Source of the DNA: Rhynchonema sp. JSB1_4
Taxonomy: Eukaryota > Nematoda > Chromadorea > Monhysterida > Xyalidae
DNA length: 64,000 nucleotides
Reading direction: 5' to 3'
Assembly (NCBI GenBank): GCA_030248065.1
Contig: JASAMV010008781.1
Span: 1 to 64,000, forward strand
Positions 46,473 to 57,450 of the stretch are shown piece after piece (the stretch's first letter is position 1; every line of letters starts with the position of its first letter). The translations under genes and the position numbers were made by a program. The notes under the pieces are model-generated. The model ran no database searches. It saw only the letters and a list, made by a program, of their open reading frames with translations, and was not told where the DNA came from.

Positions 46473-47289
46473 TCAACCATGGCGACGACGGCCAGCCGTG
46501 GCATGGATTGCGGGCTTGGTGGGGGGCGGGGTCGAAGCATTGCCATCTGGATGTGGCTTCAGGTCACTGCAACTTTCTTTTTCGCAGGCGCTTGCGGAAG
46601 CTGAAGTGCAGTACCGCTCGTAAACAATGGAACAAAAATGGCACATGTTTATGAGATAAAACGTATTCCGTCCATCAAAGTCAGCAATTTTGTTCGCGAG
46701 ATGTGAATGTTTTGACCCGTAGTAAACACCGATTGGTCGATATGGAGAAAAAGTTGCATCACTGCGGGTGCATTAACTCACCGAACTTTTGAAGACCCCA
46801 GGATGCGTAGAGTTTCTCACATGCTCCGCCTTCGGGGAACTGGAAATTTTAACAGACCATTTTGTTGCCGTAACTGTGAATTACTGTAATTATCGGACTG
46901 TGGCGTTCACCATGTTGACGAACACATCATGTGCTGCCCCTCGTACACGTACGTACACTCGCTCACCGAGTGCCCGTATGATGTAAAATAGCGTTCGTGC
47001 GGCTTACCATGCATTTGCATCCGTCCACGCACTCAGCCTTGTTGGTCGGAGCATTCGGGTACTTCTCACTGCATTTGGTGATAAGGGCTTTACACTCCTT
47101 GATTTGTTGTTCAGTGACCGCTGAAATATCGGGAAGCGTTCGCAGAACTGGTTCACTCTGGGGTCGAAAAAAGGCCCAAAGTGATCGAGGTTCACCCTTA
47201 GTTTACTCACTTGGTTTTGTGCGAGCCTCGACCTGCAGCGCTACTGTGCTGAGCAGAGCCAAACTGACGGCGATCAAGCAACGGGTCAT
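46473..47289 (-). CDS. Small secreted cysteine-rich protein, unknown family
   Basis: Complete four-exon gene: 47211-47289, 47008-47120, 46782-46839, 46473-46600; 125 residues, all junctions in frame. It has an N-terminal signal peptide (MTRCLIAVSLALLSTVALQV, cleavage near AR). The mature part has eight cysteines: KECKALITKCSEK, AECVDGCKCM, GGACEKL, ASACEKESCSD. It then has a Pro/Thr-rich stretch (STPPPTKP) and a basic end (AGRRRHG) that could be a C-terminal amidation or processing signal, which is speculation. I recognise no family. An acceptor-like ATTTTCAG lies 33 bases upstream of the ATG. About 215 bp including its start and upstream region are duplicated at 48209-48425. Confidence 0.8.
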
Positions 47290-47782
47290 GGTGATGCTTG
47301 GCTGATTGGAAATGTTGTTGCGCTGAAAATCGATGTTGTCTGATGGAATTGGTAACTGATGAAAAGAACAACAATTGAACGACAAGATTACGGTATCACC
47401 AATGACGTGCATTAGCGACAGCGAGGCAGGCACTACGGTAGGCACGTGTGAAACGTCACAACCGTTGGAGTACTGTTGCAGTCAGAAGAGCATGTAAAAC
47501 AACGCGCTGGTATGCACGTCACAATGGTGCGGAGCATCGTCCACCTCTCGTCGTGCTCTTCGTCACACAGTGTCTATAATGCACCTGGTTCATAAGTGAA
47601 ATGCAGCATTATGTTTCATTCAATACATGTCCGGTGCATCGATCCGCGTCCGGGGAAAGTTCAAAATGATTGTCGTGGTAAACGTTTACTCCACACCATG
47701 CAGGCTCGCTCAACACCCACCAACAACAAAACAGTCCAATTTTATTCGTGTGTATTAATATTGTTACCCCAAATTGGGGGAA

Positions 47783-47993
47783 CTGGGCTGTTCCCGGCTG
47801 TGGTGCAATATCGGGAGAGGGAGCAAGCTCCACAACTGCACCTGATCCCAAAAATCAACCAAGCTCGGTAGTTCCGAGCCAATGACGTATGTATCTGGGA
47901 CAGCAAGAGGGACTTTTAAACGACCAGTGCATCGCAACATTGCCAATTGACAAAGCAAGCTTTGTTCTCAGCCAAAAAAAGCCAAGAAGCGAT
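47783..47993 (-). pseudogene. Degenerate U2 snRNA copy
   Basis: The 5' ATCGCTTCTTGGCTTTTTTT and the 3' half (GTGGAGCTTGCTCCCTCTCC, CCGGGAACAGCCC, then the CCCCCAATTTGGGG palindrome) match U2. Stem-loops I and II and the branch-recognition segment are rearranged beyond recognition, so it should not be functional. Confidence 0.75.
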
Positions 47994-48003
47994 GGATCAG
48001 TCG

Positions 48004-48112
48004 CCTTACGTAAAACTAGGAAATAGAAAATAGGAAATCTTTTGCGTGTTAAAACTATTTTTTAGGAAACTTGATACGAAGCTAGGAAATATTTCCTTGT
48101 TTTACGTAAGGC
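48004..48112. repeat. Small foldback element beside the U2 pseudogene
   Basis: CCTTACGTAAAACTAGGAAA at the left is mirrored by TTTCCTTGTTTTACGTAAGG at the right, about 109 bp in total. It interrupts the region upstream of the degenerate U2 copy. Confidence 0.7.
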
Positions 48113-48208
48113 CGCCCTAACATAAACGAGCTGGACAAATGAGCTATGTATACGCATGCACGATTGACAAACATGTATCAAAATCTATCATTAGACACAC
48201 ATTTTACA

Positions 48209-48425
48209 AGCAATGGTGATGTTTGGCTGATTGGAAGGAAGTGTTGTTGCGCTGCAAATCGAAATTGTGTGATGGAACTGGTAAGTGGTGAATAGAACAA
48301 CAATATTACGGTATGACCAATGACGTTGCATTGTAATGACAACGAGGCAGGTAATACGGTACGTGTAAAATGTCACAACGGTTGGAACACTGTTGCAGTC
48401 AGAAAAGCATGTAAGACAACGCGCA
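48209..48425 (-). repeat. Duplicate of the promoter and start region of the small secreted protein gene
   Basis: Matches about 47285-47500: GTTTGGCTGATTGGAA, GTTGTTGCGCTG, TTACGGTAT-ACCAATGACGT, GAGGCAGG, and CTGTTGCAGTCAGAA-AGCATGTAA occur in the same order and orientation. The coding part beyond the start is absent in the duplicate. Confidence 0.8.
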
Positions 48426-48483
48426 AGGATGCGCGCGAGTTTGAATCTATCTGTTTTATGTTTTTGTTTTATTGGGCTTCTGA

Positions 48484-51400
48484 TCATCGATTCTTCGCTC
48501 GTTCCCGCTCAAAGTTCTTCATGAAAGCCCACGTGGCTACGCTTAACAGGCCAGGTACAAAGCGAACGGCTTCCAGAATTGCACCCTGAATAAGCACTTA
48601 GAACGTTTTATAATTTCATGAAAATTGACAATGCTTTGTGTGGCAAACCTGAATCTGATGCACCTTGCACCCATGGGTGAAAGATACAAGCCCGATGGTT
48701 CGAATGGCGCTTTCAGCCCAAGTTGCTGGGCCTGGCGCGATCAGCGATTCCGATATCTGCAGAATTTCAAACTTAATTTTGAACAACGATATGTCAAAAC
48801 ACGCGCTGCCAAAATATGTTTCAGCGCTCACTTTCGACATTTTGGTGGCCATGCCCCAGGGATGATTGAGCTGAATCGTGATTCCCGTGTGTTGGTATTC
48901 TGCTTGCAGACCACGTGTGAAACTGTCGAGAAACGTCTGCGAATAAAAAAATTAAAGGGCTCGGGACATAACCGAAGGAAGGGTAGCAGGACAAATTGTT
49001 ACAGACCGTTGGAAAGCACTCCGACAGCCTATGTCACGCACAAATTTTAAGCTTCTTGGAGAATCGCTATCTCTTGGTAGAGCGACTTTTCGTTCCAGAA
49101 AAAAGCGAATTTTTGCACAAATTGGAACGACCGGTGCAGAAACCCTAAATGAGTTGAAGGTCAAGTAACACGTGGATAGGATTACAACAGCTTCTGAATA
49201 GCTTACCGTCACAACATCAGTCACTCAAAGCATTGCTTCACACGGTGAGGGTGCGAAACGTTCCAAAAAATCGCCCTTATTTTTCGAGAACACAAGTTTG
49301 TCCCTAAATTTTGAGGCCACGCTTAGCGCTGCGGAAATAAAAATGCAATGGGAAAATAGAGCATTGTCGAAAGTACCAGAAAATAAGGTTTTTAATTTTT
49401 TTAACTCATGGCTAGCTCCGTGACAGGCCAAAAAATCCATCAAATTGCCGCTAAATTAGGTGGTTACATTCATCGCCAGAATTGTCACACATAAAGGCCA
49501 CAGATTGTATCGGATTCGAAGCAATAAAATGAGAGAAACGTCTGGTTTAACAACCTGTCAAGGTCCGAAGACCCCAAGGTCTACAGATCTCTCGGGGCAG
49601 CCATACTAACCTGAATATGATATTCAGCTATAAATGCTTATTGTTAACAGCTATTGTAAATGTGACAGCACCAAACAAAGTATCTCGGGAGTAGCTTTTG
49701 AATGATATATAACAAGCCCCAATAAATTCTTACGCTTAAGGGCAGAGGCTAAAAATTGCTTTTTTGACGATTCTGGAATGAACCGTCACGTCACCATGTG
49801 CGATTTCGGAATTTTGACCGTTTCTCGTCCATAGGAAGAGATAGTGTGTGCATGTTATATATCGTTCGATAGCTACTCTAAAGTTACATCGTCTGGTGGT
49901 ATCAAATGTGCAATAGTCCTTAACAGTAGCGACTTATTGCCAAATATCTTATTCAGGCTGGCATGGCCGCAGCAGCCGGACCATTTTGTTTGAAGTCTTG
50001 AAACTCATCTAGATTGTTGGAGTGTGCGTTTATCTGACTTTCCTGTTTCCAATGCAATGCAATACGTGGCTTATTTACATCACATTTCCGTCAATGAATG
50101 TAACTATGCAGTTTAGTGGCAATTTTTAGGTCTTTTTCAGCCTGTCACGCCGCTATCTAACTGTTTCCTAGTTTAAAAACCTTATTTTCTGGTACTTTCG
50201 AAAACGCTCTTTTTTCTATAGCCTTTTTATTTCTGCAACACAAAGCGCGGCCTCAAAATTTAGAGACAAACTTGTGTTTTCGAAAAAAGTGGCCGATTTT
50301 TGTAACATTTCGCACCCTCACCGAGTGAAGCAATGCTTTGAGCGACTGAAGTTCTCATGATAAGTTATCCAGAAGCTGTTGTAATCCTATACACGTGTTA
50401 CTTGACTTTCAACTCATTTGGAGTTTCTGCACCGGTCGTTTCAAGTTGTGAAAAAATTCACTTTTTTCTGGAACGAAAAGTCGCTCTACCAAGAGATAGC
50501 GAATCTCTAAGGAGCTTAACATTTGTGCGTGACATATGCTGTCACAGTGCTTTCTAACGATGTATAACACTGCGCTCTGCTGCCCTTCCTTCGGTTGTGT
50601 CCCGAGCCCTTTAAGGATAAAAACTCAAAAAATGCTGAAATTTCTGCGAAAACAACTAAAAAATGACTTACCTTTGAAGAAGCGTAAGTGGACACTTTCG
50701 GCAGCGGTGGCATAATGGCCGCAGCACTGCCAATGTTCACTGTGACACCCTTGTCACGGGCCACCATCTGGGGAAACACCAAGCGCGACATTATCACCAG
50801 AGACATGGTGTTCACCTGTGCATACTAGGTTATCCTCTGTGAGTGTGGTGATCAATCCATATTCTTCCCCTTATTCTTCTGCTGTTCTTCAGTCGTTTTT
50901 TCAATGTTGCCAAAGTTATATCAATAACCAAGAAGCATGGCTTGTGAATCGCTTTGTACCTATCGCTACATCAAGAGGGGCAGAACAATCATGCTCGCGC
51001 CATGATGGTGAAAAAACAACGAACTGGTGGCGCCAATGAACTTAACCGCCATGATATCGTGCAAAACTGTGGGATCGATTTCGTGAACCATATTAAAGTC
51101 ATCATTCGCATATCCCACATTGTTGATCAACAGACCCACATCAAGTTTATCAAGAACCGAGCCGATTTGTTGTTGATACGCGTTTGGATCGGTGTTGCTG
51201 TAAAAAACTAAAAAGTTTAAAATGTTCTATGTTCATTTCAGCTTCAAGTTCATTGTTTGCTGGTCGAATTTGAAATATTGCCCAAAAAGGCACCTGAAAT
51301 CAAACACGATCTGTTCCACTTTGGCTTTCGATGCCACTTTGCCAATTTCGTCGGCCGTCGCCTGCAACTTGGTTGGATTTCTGCCAATCAGTACGATGTT

Positions 51401-51687
51401 GAAGCCTGGGTAAAGAAAACAACATCAGGTTCCTTGAAAAATCAGGGTAAAAGGTGAGTAAATCATCAGTTTGTACCCTTTTTCGCCAACCGTATGGCAA
51501 ATTGTTTGCCTGTGCCATCTGTGCTTCCAGTGACGACCGCCCATGACCCGCCGCAGAACTGGACCAGATTGTCAATTGGGGTCCCGTAGACAAACGGATA
51601 CAAAATTAAATAAAGCTGGTAGGCAATCTGGCACACAATGTAGCAGAAAACGGCGAAACCAAGCCATTCACACATCGCGGACAGCAT
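48484..51687 (-). CDS. 17-beta-HSD12 / very-long-chain 3-ketoacyl-CoA reductase-like SDR
   Basis: Complete seven-exon gene: 51477-51687, 51294-51405, 51047-51197, 50672-50815, 48832-48936, 48649-48756, 48484-48585; 310 residues (human HSD17B12 has 312). It has an N-terminal membrane segment (GFAVFCYIVCQIAYQLYLIL). The Rossmann cofactor loop TGSTDGTG is at 53-60, NNVG at 133-136, and the catalytic triad is S188, Y202 and K206 (YASSK). The C-terminal half (FTRGLQAEYQHTGITIQ, WAESAIRTIGL) is typical of the HSD12/LET-767 branch. The enzyme is ER-bound; the family catalyses the second step of fatty-acid elongation and sometimes steroid reduction. Intron 48937-50671 is almost entirely a transposon. 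The start lies 22 bases after an acceptor-like TTTTCAG, and AATAAA overlaps the region just past the stop. Confidence 0.95.
48952..50614. mobile_element. TTAA-flanked DNA element with ~450-bp inverted arms
   Basis: TTAA at 48952-48955 and 50611-50614 bound AGGGCTCGGGACATAACCGA and its inverted copy (TCGGTTGTGTCCCGAGCCCT with small changes). The arms run to about 49400 and from about 50190, sharing AAGTCGCTCTACCAAGAGAT and CTTATTTTCTGGTACTTTCG. TTAA targets suggest a piggyBac-type mobiliser, an inference from the target site only. No transposase frame is seen in the 0.8-kb centre. It lies in the HSD12-like gene's intron 4. Confidence 0.75.
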
Positions 51688-52311
51688 TTTGCTCCAAAGT
51701 TTCTTGTTCTGAAAATTTCTGGCGAAAGTGCCTAGTTCATATCAGCGACATCAATATTTCAATGCGCCGTGGGTTTCGTGATATTGTAAGACCAGCACAA
51801 AATGTGAAACCAGTTTTGCACCGTTCAGCAGTCAGTTATAATTTCTTCAATGCGCAGCAGGCTGGTTCGACCAAACAAGCAAAAACTGAAGCAGACGCAC
51901 GTTTTTTTCATCTCAAGGGCTCGTTCACTGTCTCTTTGAATAAATAACAGCAGCAGTGTTACGTCGTGCACACTCGGGGCGTAAAAAATGAGGCGTTCGA
52001 TAAGCCAAGGACAACAAGGCGGACATATTTCAGAAACTGCAATGTAGGTAAACAAAATCAAGATAACTTTTGGTACATGTATAGGTATGCACTTTGTGAG
52101 CATTGTATCATATACTGCATGTATATATGTAGTGAAACAGGTTGTCGAAATTTCAAATCCAACGTCAAACTTAAAGCAACATTTCAGGCGACCTTGACAA
52201 ATCAGGCAAAGTGCCAAATTTTCATATGATCATGATTGGGCGAGGCGACTTATTAATTATTTTTGAGTTGAAAACATGTTTCAAATGTTCGACTGCAGCT
52301 CAGATCACGAT
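51688..52311. other. Intergenic spacer
   Basis: Lies between the Kir gene's 3' end and the HSD12-like gene's start. No gene recognised. Confidence 0.55.
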
Positions 52312-55268
52312 TCATCTGTCACTCAAGCTCGACGATTGCTGCCTGTCCAGTCCACTGCCCTTTCGACCCGTGCTCTCCGTTTCATCGTTTTCTCTCAATT
52401 CACTCAATTGATCACTCAATGAGCCACCCTCCAATTGAGTGATTTTCTCTGCCAACAGGTTGTAGTCCAACACCGAGGGTCGCCGCGCACCTGCACCCGG
52501 ATGCAGGGTATCGTAAGGGGTGCGGCCTTCGTTTTCAATTTCGTCCAATCCGTGCGCCGCATAGATTTGTTCAGGGTTTAGGCCGGCTTTCTGCAAAACA
52601 AACGATGGTCCTCGTGCAATCTATCTACCATTGGAGTGACATGAACGGGATTCTTCATTTGCGGTCACTGCTGTAAAGAATGTTCAGTGTGGTACGTACG
52701 TAGAGAGAGATTAATGACAAATTACAGGGTGCAATTTTCGAGGTCCATGTAGAGCTCGGTCGAAAGCTCAGTCAGCGTGTGCTACGCTGCACAGCGCAAG
52801 CGCATGCCTTGCTGTTAACGTAGAAACTTTCAAGTTTACATTGAGCTCTTTCACTCCGAGCTGTCGACCCAGTTTTACACCCAACGCGTATTTACACTGA
52901 TTCGAAAATTCCAGCCATAGTCCGGAAAAATTGTTCCAAAATTTCACTACAGGCTTTGTATTCTCAGTGCCGTTATACACGATGAATCGCGATCGTAACT
53001 GCAATGACACACCTTCATTTCGTCGATTTTCTTTGCGGATACGTCCGGACACGACACTTCATAGGTGCAGTTGAACTTCTCAAAATTGATACGATATTTG
53101 CCGTTGTCACGCTGGTAGGACAGAAGCTTTTCGAATCTGGAATTTTTTATAAATATGAAATGGGAAATACTCACATTAATGAATAAAAAACATGATAAGA
53201 TGTGAACCTGTAGCCCCATTCGATCTCGCTGGCCAAATAGCTAGTCCGTGCATGCATAGTGGAGCCAGTGCTCATGATCACACCTTCCAGAATGGCCACC
53301 ACTTCGAAAACGGCGTTTTCCAGATCCTATAAAAATTACAATAAATACTCTGCAGCTTTTAGATCACACTGTAACATGAATGAACCTTTTTGCCGAGTTC
53401 GTATATGGGGCTGTTCTCATCAATCACGTGACTGATGGTGATTGGCCAGACGAGGAACAATCTGTTGGAGAATACCAGGGTTACGGTGATCTAGTGAATG
53501 ATCAACTACGGTATACTGCAGTAACCACACCTGTCAGTGCCAGTATCGTATCCCACATTCATGTCAGTTTGGTGGAACGGATACAGTTCGCCTTCTGACG
53601 TGACTTTGTTGCAGATCATCTAAAGTTGAGTAGCCGTCTCAAAAGCAAATGCAACTTTAATTGCACACTTGCCTACCTGTAGTCTAACATGTGCTTCTGC
53701 CAACTGTGTGGTGCGCATGTCACCTACTCTGAACAGGAGACTCAATTTGCCATCAACCATTTCGATAACTGCCTTGCGACTGAAAATTATTGTTTGCGCT
53801 CGTTTGAGTGGACGTGCGATTTTGGCAAACACGATGCCTGGAATTCAAGTTTGACGTTGGTCGGCATGTATTCTCAAAGCTGCTGTTGTTGTCAATCTGG
53901 ACTATGTTACTGTACCTAATATGCCCCCATGGTTTCATGAAGCACCAGTGATCCATGTATGTCTTGGTGTTTCTCCATTGTTTATTGGGATAAACAGTTC
54001 ATGTCCTCTTGAAAATGAGGCGGAGTACCCCGGTAATCATCAGTGCACATTTTCCCAAAACGTCATCCAACCTGCCATCAGTGTCTGCAGTGCCACACCA
54101 ATAATTGTCTGTGCCGGCAGCAGAATGGCCATTGCCCAGCAGTCCGTATTCACCGTTGGATACCTACAGCACACCAGTGTCGGTTACTGTAGCCATAACT
54201 TGGGTTACTGTAGATTAAAAGGAAGTGAATAATCGATCACGCTACCTGGCACCGAAACCGATTGTGCTTTGCGCTTCCAACGAAAAGAAGAAACACGAGA
54301 GGAAATTCTTCGACTTCACTATGCACGTGACGCTTTCGTTTGCCCATTGATTGTTGGTGAAATCGCCGTGCGCCAGCTGAAACTGCTGGTCTTGTAAATT
54401 TTACATGATTTCGTTTCTGTTTCACTGCTCAGGTTAACGACTACAGCAACAGAATAATGTTTCTCAGCAGTACAGTATTGTATAACATTTATCAGATTCC
54501 GTCCTACGACACGGTGCACCAGGTTATCGTCAGTGTGTCTGTGTGTGAATGGGTCGGATGATTCTGTTGCTACTCTCGATAATAATGGCTACCTGATACT
54601 GGCGATGTGCTTCAGTCTATCGGTGCAAGGACAAAACGGGCATCAAAAAGTCAAGAAAACCGATATCGTTGGATATCTTTCTTTCGCATGAAAAATCACC
54701 TGAGTTAAATAATAGAACAAGGCGAACAGCAGCCACGAGATAATAAAACTGACAGCGAACATGAGCGCACACCAACGCCAACGAACGTCGACCAACGTCG
54801 TGAAGATATCGCTGGAAATTGAAGACATGCATCAGTTGGTATTTTCGAAACGGTTGTGTTCCGTTTCTTTTACTAGCGTGTGTGCCACAAACAATGCACA
54901 CGTCTGTCCGTGACAAGGCTAACCGATGGCCATGATACCATAACCAAGAGGATGGTATACAGTATTTCATACAGCAATCGAGTCTCTTATTAGGCAAAAA
55001 ATATGCTTTTCTCACTCTAATCGAAAGCAAGTATGCGTTATGCTCCCGGCTGGCCGGGGAAAGTCCGAAAATGTCCAGCAAAACGTCCCCCAGATCCACC
55101 AACCAACCTAACATACTGCTGGCGTTGTTTGGCGACATTTTGCCAGGACAAATTTATGCGTCCGTCTTTTTCGATCAGCCGATTGCGCATGCGTTTCATT
55201 GTGAAGCGACTGCGCAAAAAGTTGGACATGACTCTTCGTGTGTAAGCAGATGAGATGACTTGATCCAT
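52312..55268 (-). CDS. Inward-rectifier potassium channel (Kir family)
   Basis: Complete ten-exon gene: 55108-55268, 54700-54811, 54246-54376, 54072-54163, 53677-53837, 53531-53619, 53386-53461, 53208-53326, 53013-53136, 52312-52590; 447 residues, all phases consistent. Order: basic N-terminus with [14 protein letters not shown], slide helix plus M1 ([32 protein letters not shown]), extracellular loop with HGDF, pore with filter TIGFG at 129-133 and the conserved loop cysteines C109 and C143, M2 (about 144-166), then the cytoplasmic domain ([67 protein letters not shown]). The GFG filter is of the Kir6 type rather than the commoner GYG. The M2 rectification-controller position (Asp172 in Kir2.1) aligns with Gln161. 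Channels of this family are plasma-membrane K+-selective tetramers. A foldback element lies in the last intron. Confidence 0.95.
52727..52916. mobile_element. Foldback element family FB-A, copy 4 (diverged)
   Basis: Starts GGGTGCAATTTTCGAGGTCC and ends TGATTCGAAAATTCCAGCC. The AGCTCGGTCGAAAGCTCAGT and TGCTGTTAACGTAGAAACTT segments show the family. The arms are more degraded than in the other copies. It is in the last intron of the Kir gene. Confidence 0.65.
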
Positions 55269-56084
55269 ATTGTATTTGTGTGCAATTGGGATTAATTTTC
55301 GAGGGTATACAGTATTGCTGTTGTGTTTTCGGCTGTTTCTGTGGGCGATTTATTTATTTTCTGATGCGTCTCCTTATGCTGCAATATCGTAGTTTTTGAA
55401 ACATGTGTATAGGAAATGAAACATATGTACACACACACCGCAAGATTAAAGTGTTCAGATTACAGGCACCATATGAATCATAATGTAAATGTAATCTCTG
55501 CTCTCACACTTCGTCTAGCGTGTGCCAAACAGTCAGGCTGGAATTATACGCTCATCTTTTTGCAATCGTTTTCTGCAGTGCTTTATGTATATCGTTTTTG
55601 CAAACGCAGCCTGGAGAACCTGTTCATGACGGCGGTTTTTAAAATAAACTTTATTGCTCGCACACAAAATATGATTTTATGATAAGAGCGTGGGGTGGTA
55701 AGAATCGCAAAGTAGGGTTCACAAAACTGAAATTTTGGATATGGTTTTTTTGATTGGAAATCAATGCCACAACATATTTAGGAATGCTCTCCAAGTTTGG
55801 CGTTCCAAATGTAAGTATACTTTCAGTAATTTCAATTTAAAGGTGCTCGGTTTGCATTTTTTGGGAAATTTTAAAAATGAAAAATGCTGAAAAAATAAAT
55901 GTCAATCCAATTGGATCTCAGCCGATAAACAACATTCGGCGCTGAAATTTGCACACATATAGCAGTTTTTTGTCCGCTTTTCAGCTGCGTAAAAATAGTT
56001 GCACGATATTGGATGTTTTCTCTTCCATTGCATTTTTTTAAAAAAATGTCAAAAAAACGAGTGCTTCTCAGAAACACCCAATTT

Positions 56085-57450
56085 TAAAAAAGTCCTCACC
56101 GACGAATTCTTTCTATTGGGCCTCAAAATGTGCGCCATAAAATTCTGGTATTGGCGTATAAATGTGGTTTGTGACAAATTTGAATATTGTCGGCAATTTA
56201 TGTTAGTATGAAGCAAAAAAAATTTCGTCGTTTTATTTTCTTTCTTGTTTTGTCGTGGTGCGCAGTTCAATTGAATGACGGAATATGTAAAAATTGATGC
56301 ATGTGATTCCCAAATATGAGTTCTGATGTGTATGCTGCTGAAACCTACATATAGGCAATCCATTGGTTCATGGCACTTTTTATACACACAGCCCATGCAG
56401 CAGCACAAGCCATTTTCTAAACAAAATGTACACTTTTAGCTAGTGTCGCACTTTGATGGCCGCTTTTTAATTTACTCCGTTTTTATTAGCTGTTTGACAT
56501 AACACTTTTCTGCATTGTTGCAAAATTTGGGGATGTTTCAACTGACAACTGCAGAGAATACATAGATGCAATCGTTGATGGCAGAAATGTAGCATGCAGC
56601 CTGTGCGTGTTGAGTGCCATGAGCTGGCGGATTGCCTATATGTGTTTCTTAACTGTAAATACCACGAGAGTGCTTTCAATTAATGTGCTTATCAAGGCAA
56701 CCGTTTGTTAGGAAAATGCAGCAAATCTGTGAATGGCTATTCGTTTGTTTCAACTCTTGCCTATTTCTAAATGTTTTTGCATTGCATCCAGTTACGAAAT
56801 AAAAAGTAATATTGGTAAAACGTTCAGCCAAAACTCGCGACGCAAAAAAAGACACGCTACAGGGTTTGAACCTGCGCGACAGACACACGCACGCATGTTC
56901 TGTGCTGCGCCTAACCGATTGCGCTATGCGATCCAGCCGCTGGCTTGCCTTAATGTGCTACATAAATGTATTTGCGCGTGCGCATGTGTGTTCTGCCGTT
57001 TACATAAAACGTGTTGTGTTGCAGCTAAAATGTGTGTGTGTTGTGTTGACTGCTTGTATAATGTGTGTTGTTGTTGCTTACCTCGTGTGATGCATACGAA
57101 TTGTCGGCCACTTGAAAAAATCATTATTGCCAATCACGGCCGGTGCCAAATAGCTTGCATTTCTGAACTTGTATCCATTTTGATAGCTTGTCATGTGTCA
57201 TGAACAAGCTGGACAAGCATCTTGTTGCCGTTCGTGACACCCACATCGGTCGTTTCTCCAATGTGAATCCGTGCAAAGAAAAAGACAAAAAAGTGAGAAA
57301 AAAAACAAAAAAATGTTCTTTATCTAAGCTTTTCAGGAGATATTCAAATTTGTCACAAAGCAGATTTATAAACCAATATCAGAATTTTATGGCGCACATT
57401 TTGAGACCAAATAGAAAGAATTCGTCGGTGAGGACTTTTTTAAAATTGGT
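56085..57450. repeat. Long inverted repeat, arms ~110 bp, 1.1 kb apart
   Basis: AAAAGTCCTCACCGACGAAT and AATGTGCGCCATAAAATTCT in the left arm (about 56085-56190) are found inverted in the right arm (about 57340-57450, ATTCGTCGGTGAGGACTTTT). The tRNA-like gene lies between the arms. It is probably a degraded DNA element. Confidence 0.7.
56851..56934 (-). tRNA. tRNA-like gene with enlarged anticodon loop (possible intron) or pseudogene
   Basis: D-arm TAGCGCAATCGGTTAGGCGC, anticodon stem ACAGA/TCTGT enclosing 15 bases (7 would be normal, so eight extra), and T-arm GCAGG-TTCAAAC-CCTGT all fold. Both internal pol III boxes are good, and a T7 terminator follows. The acceptor stem has several mismatches and the anticodon cannot be assigned, so a pseudogene or a tRNA-derived SINE head is equally possible. 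Confidence 0.45.
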
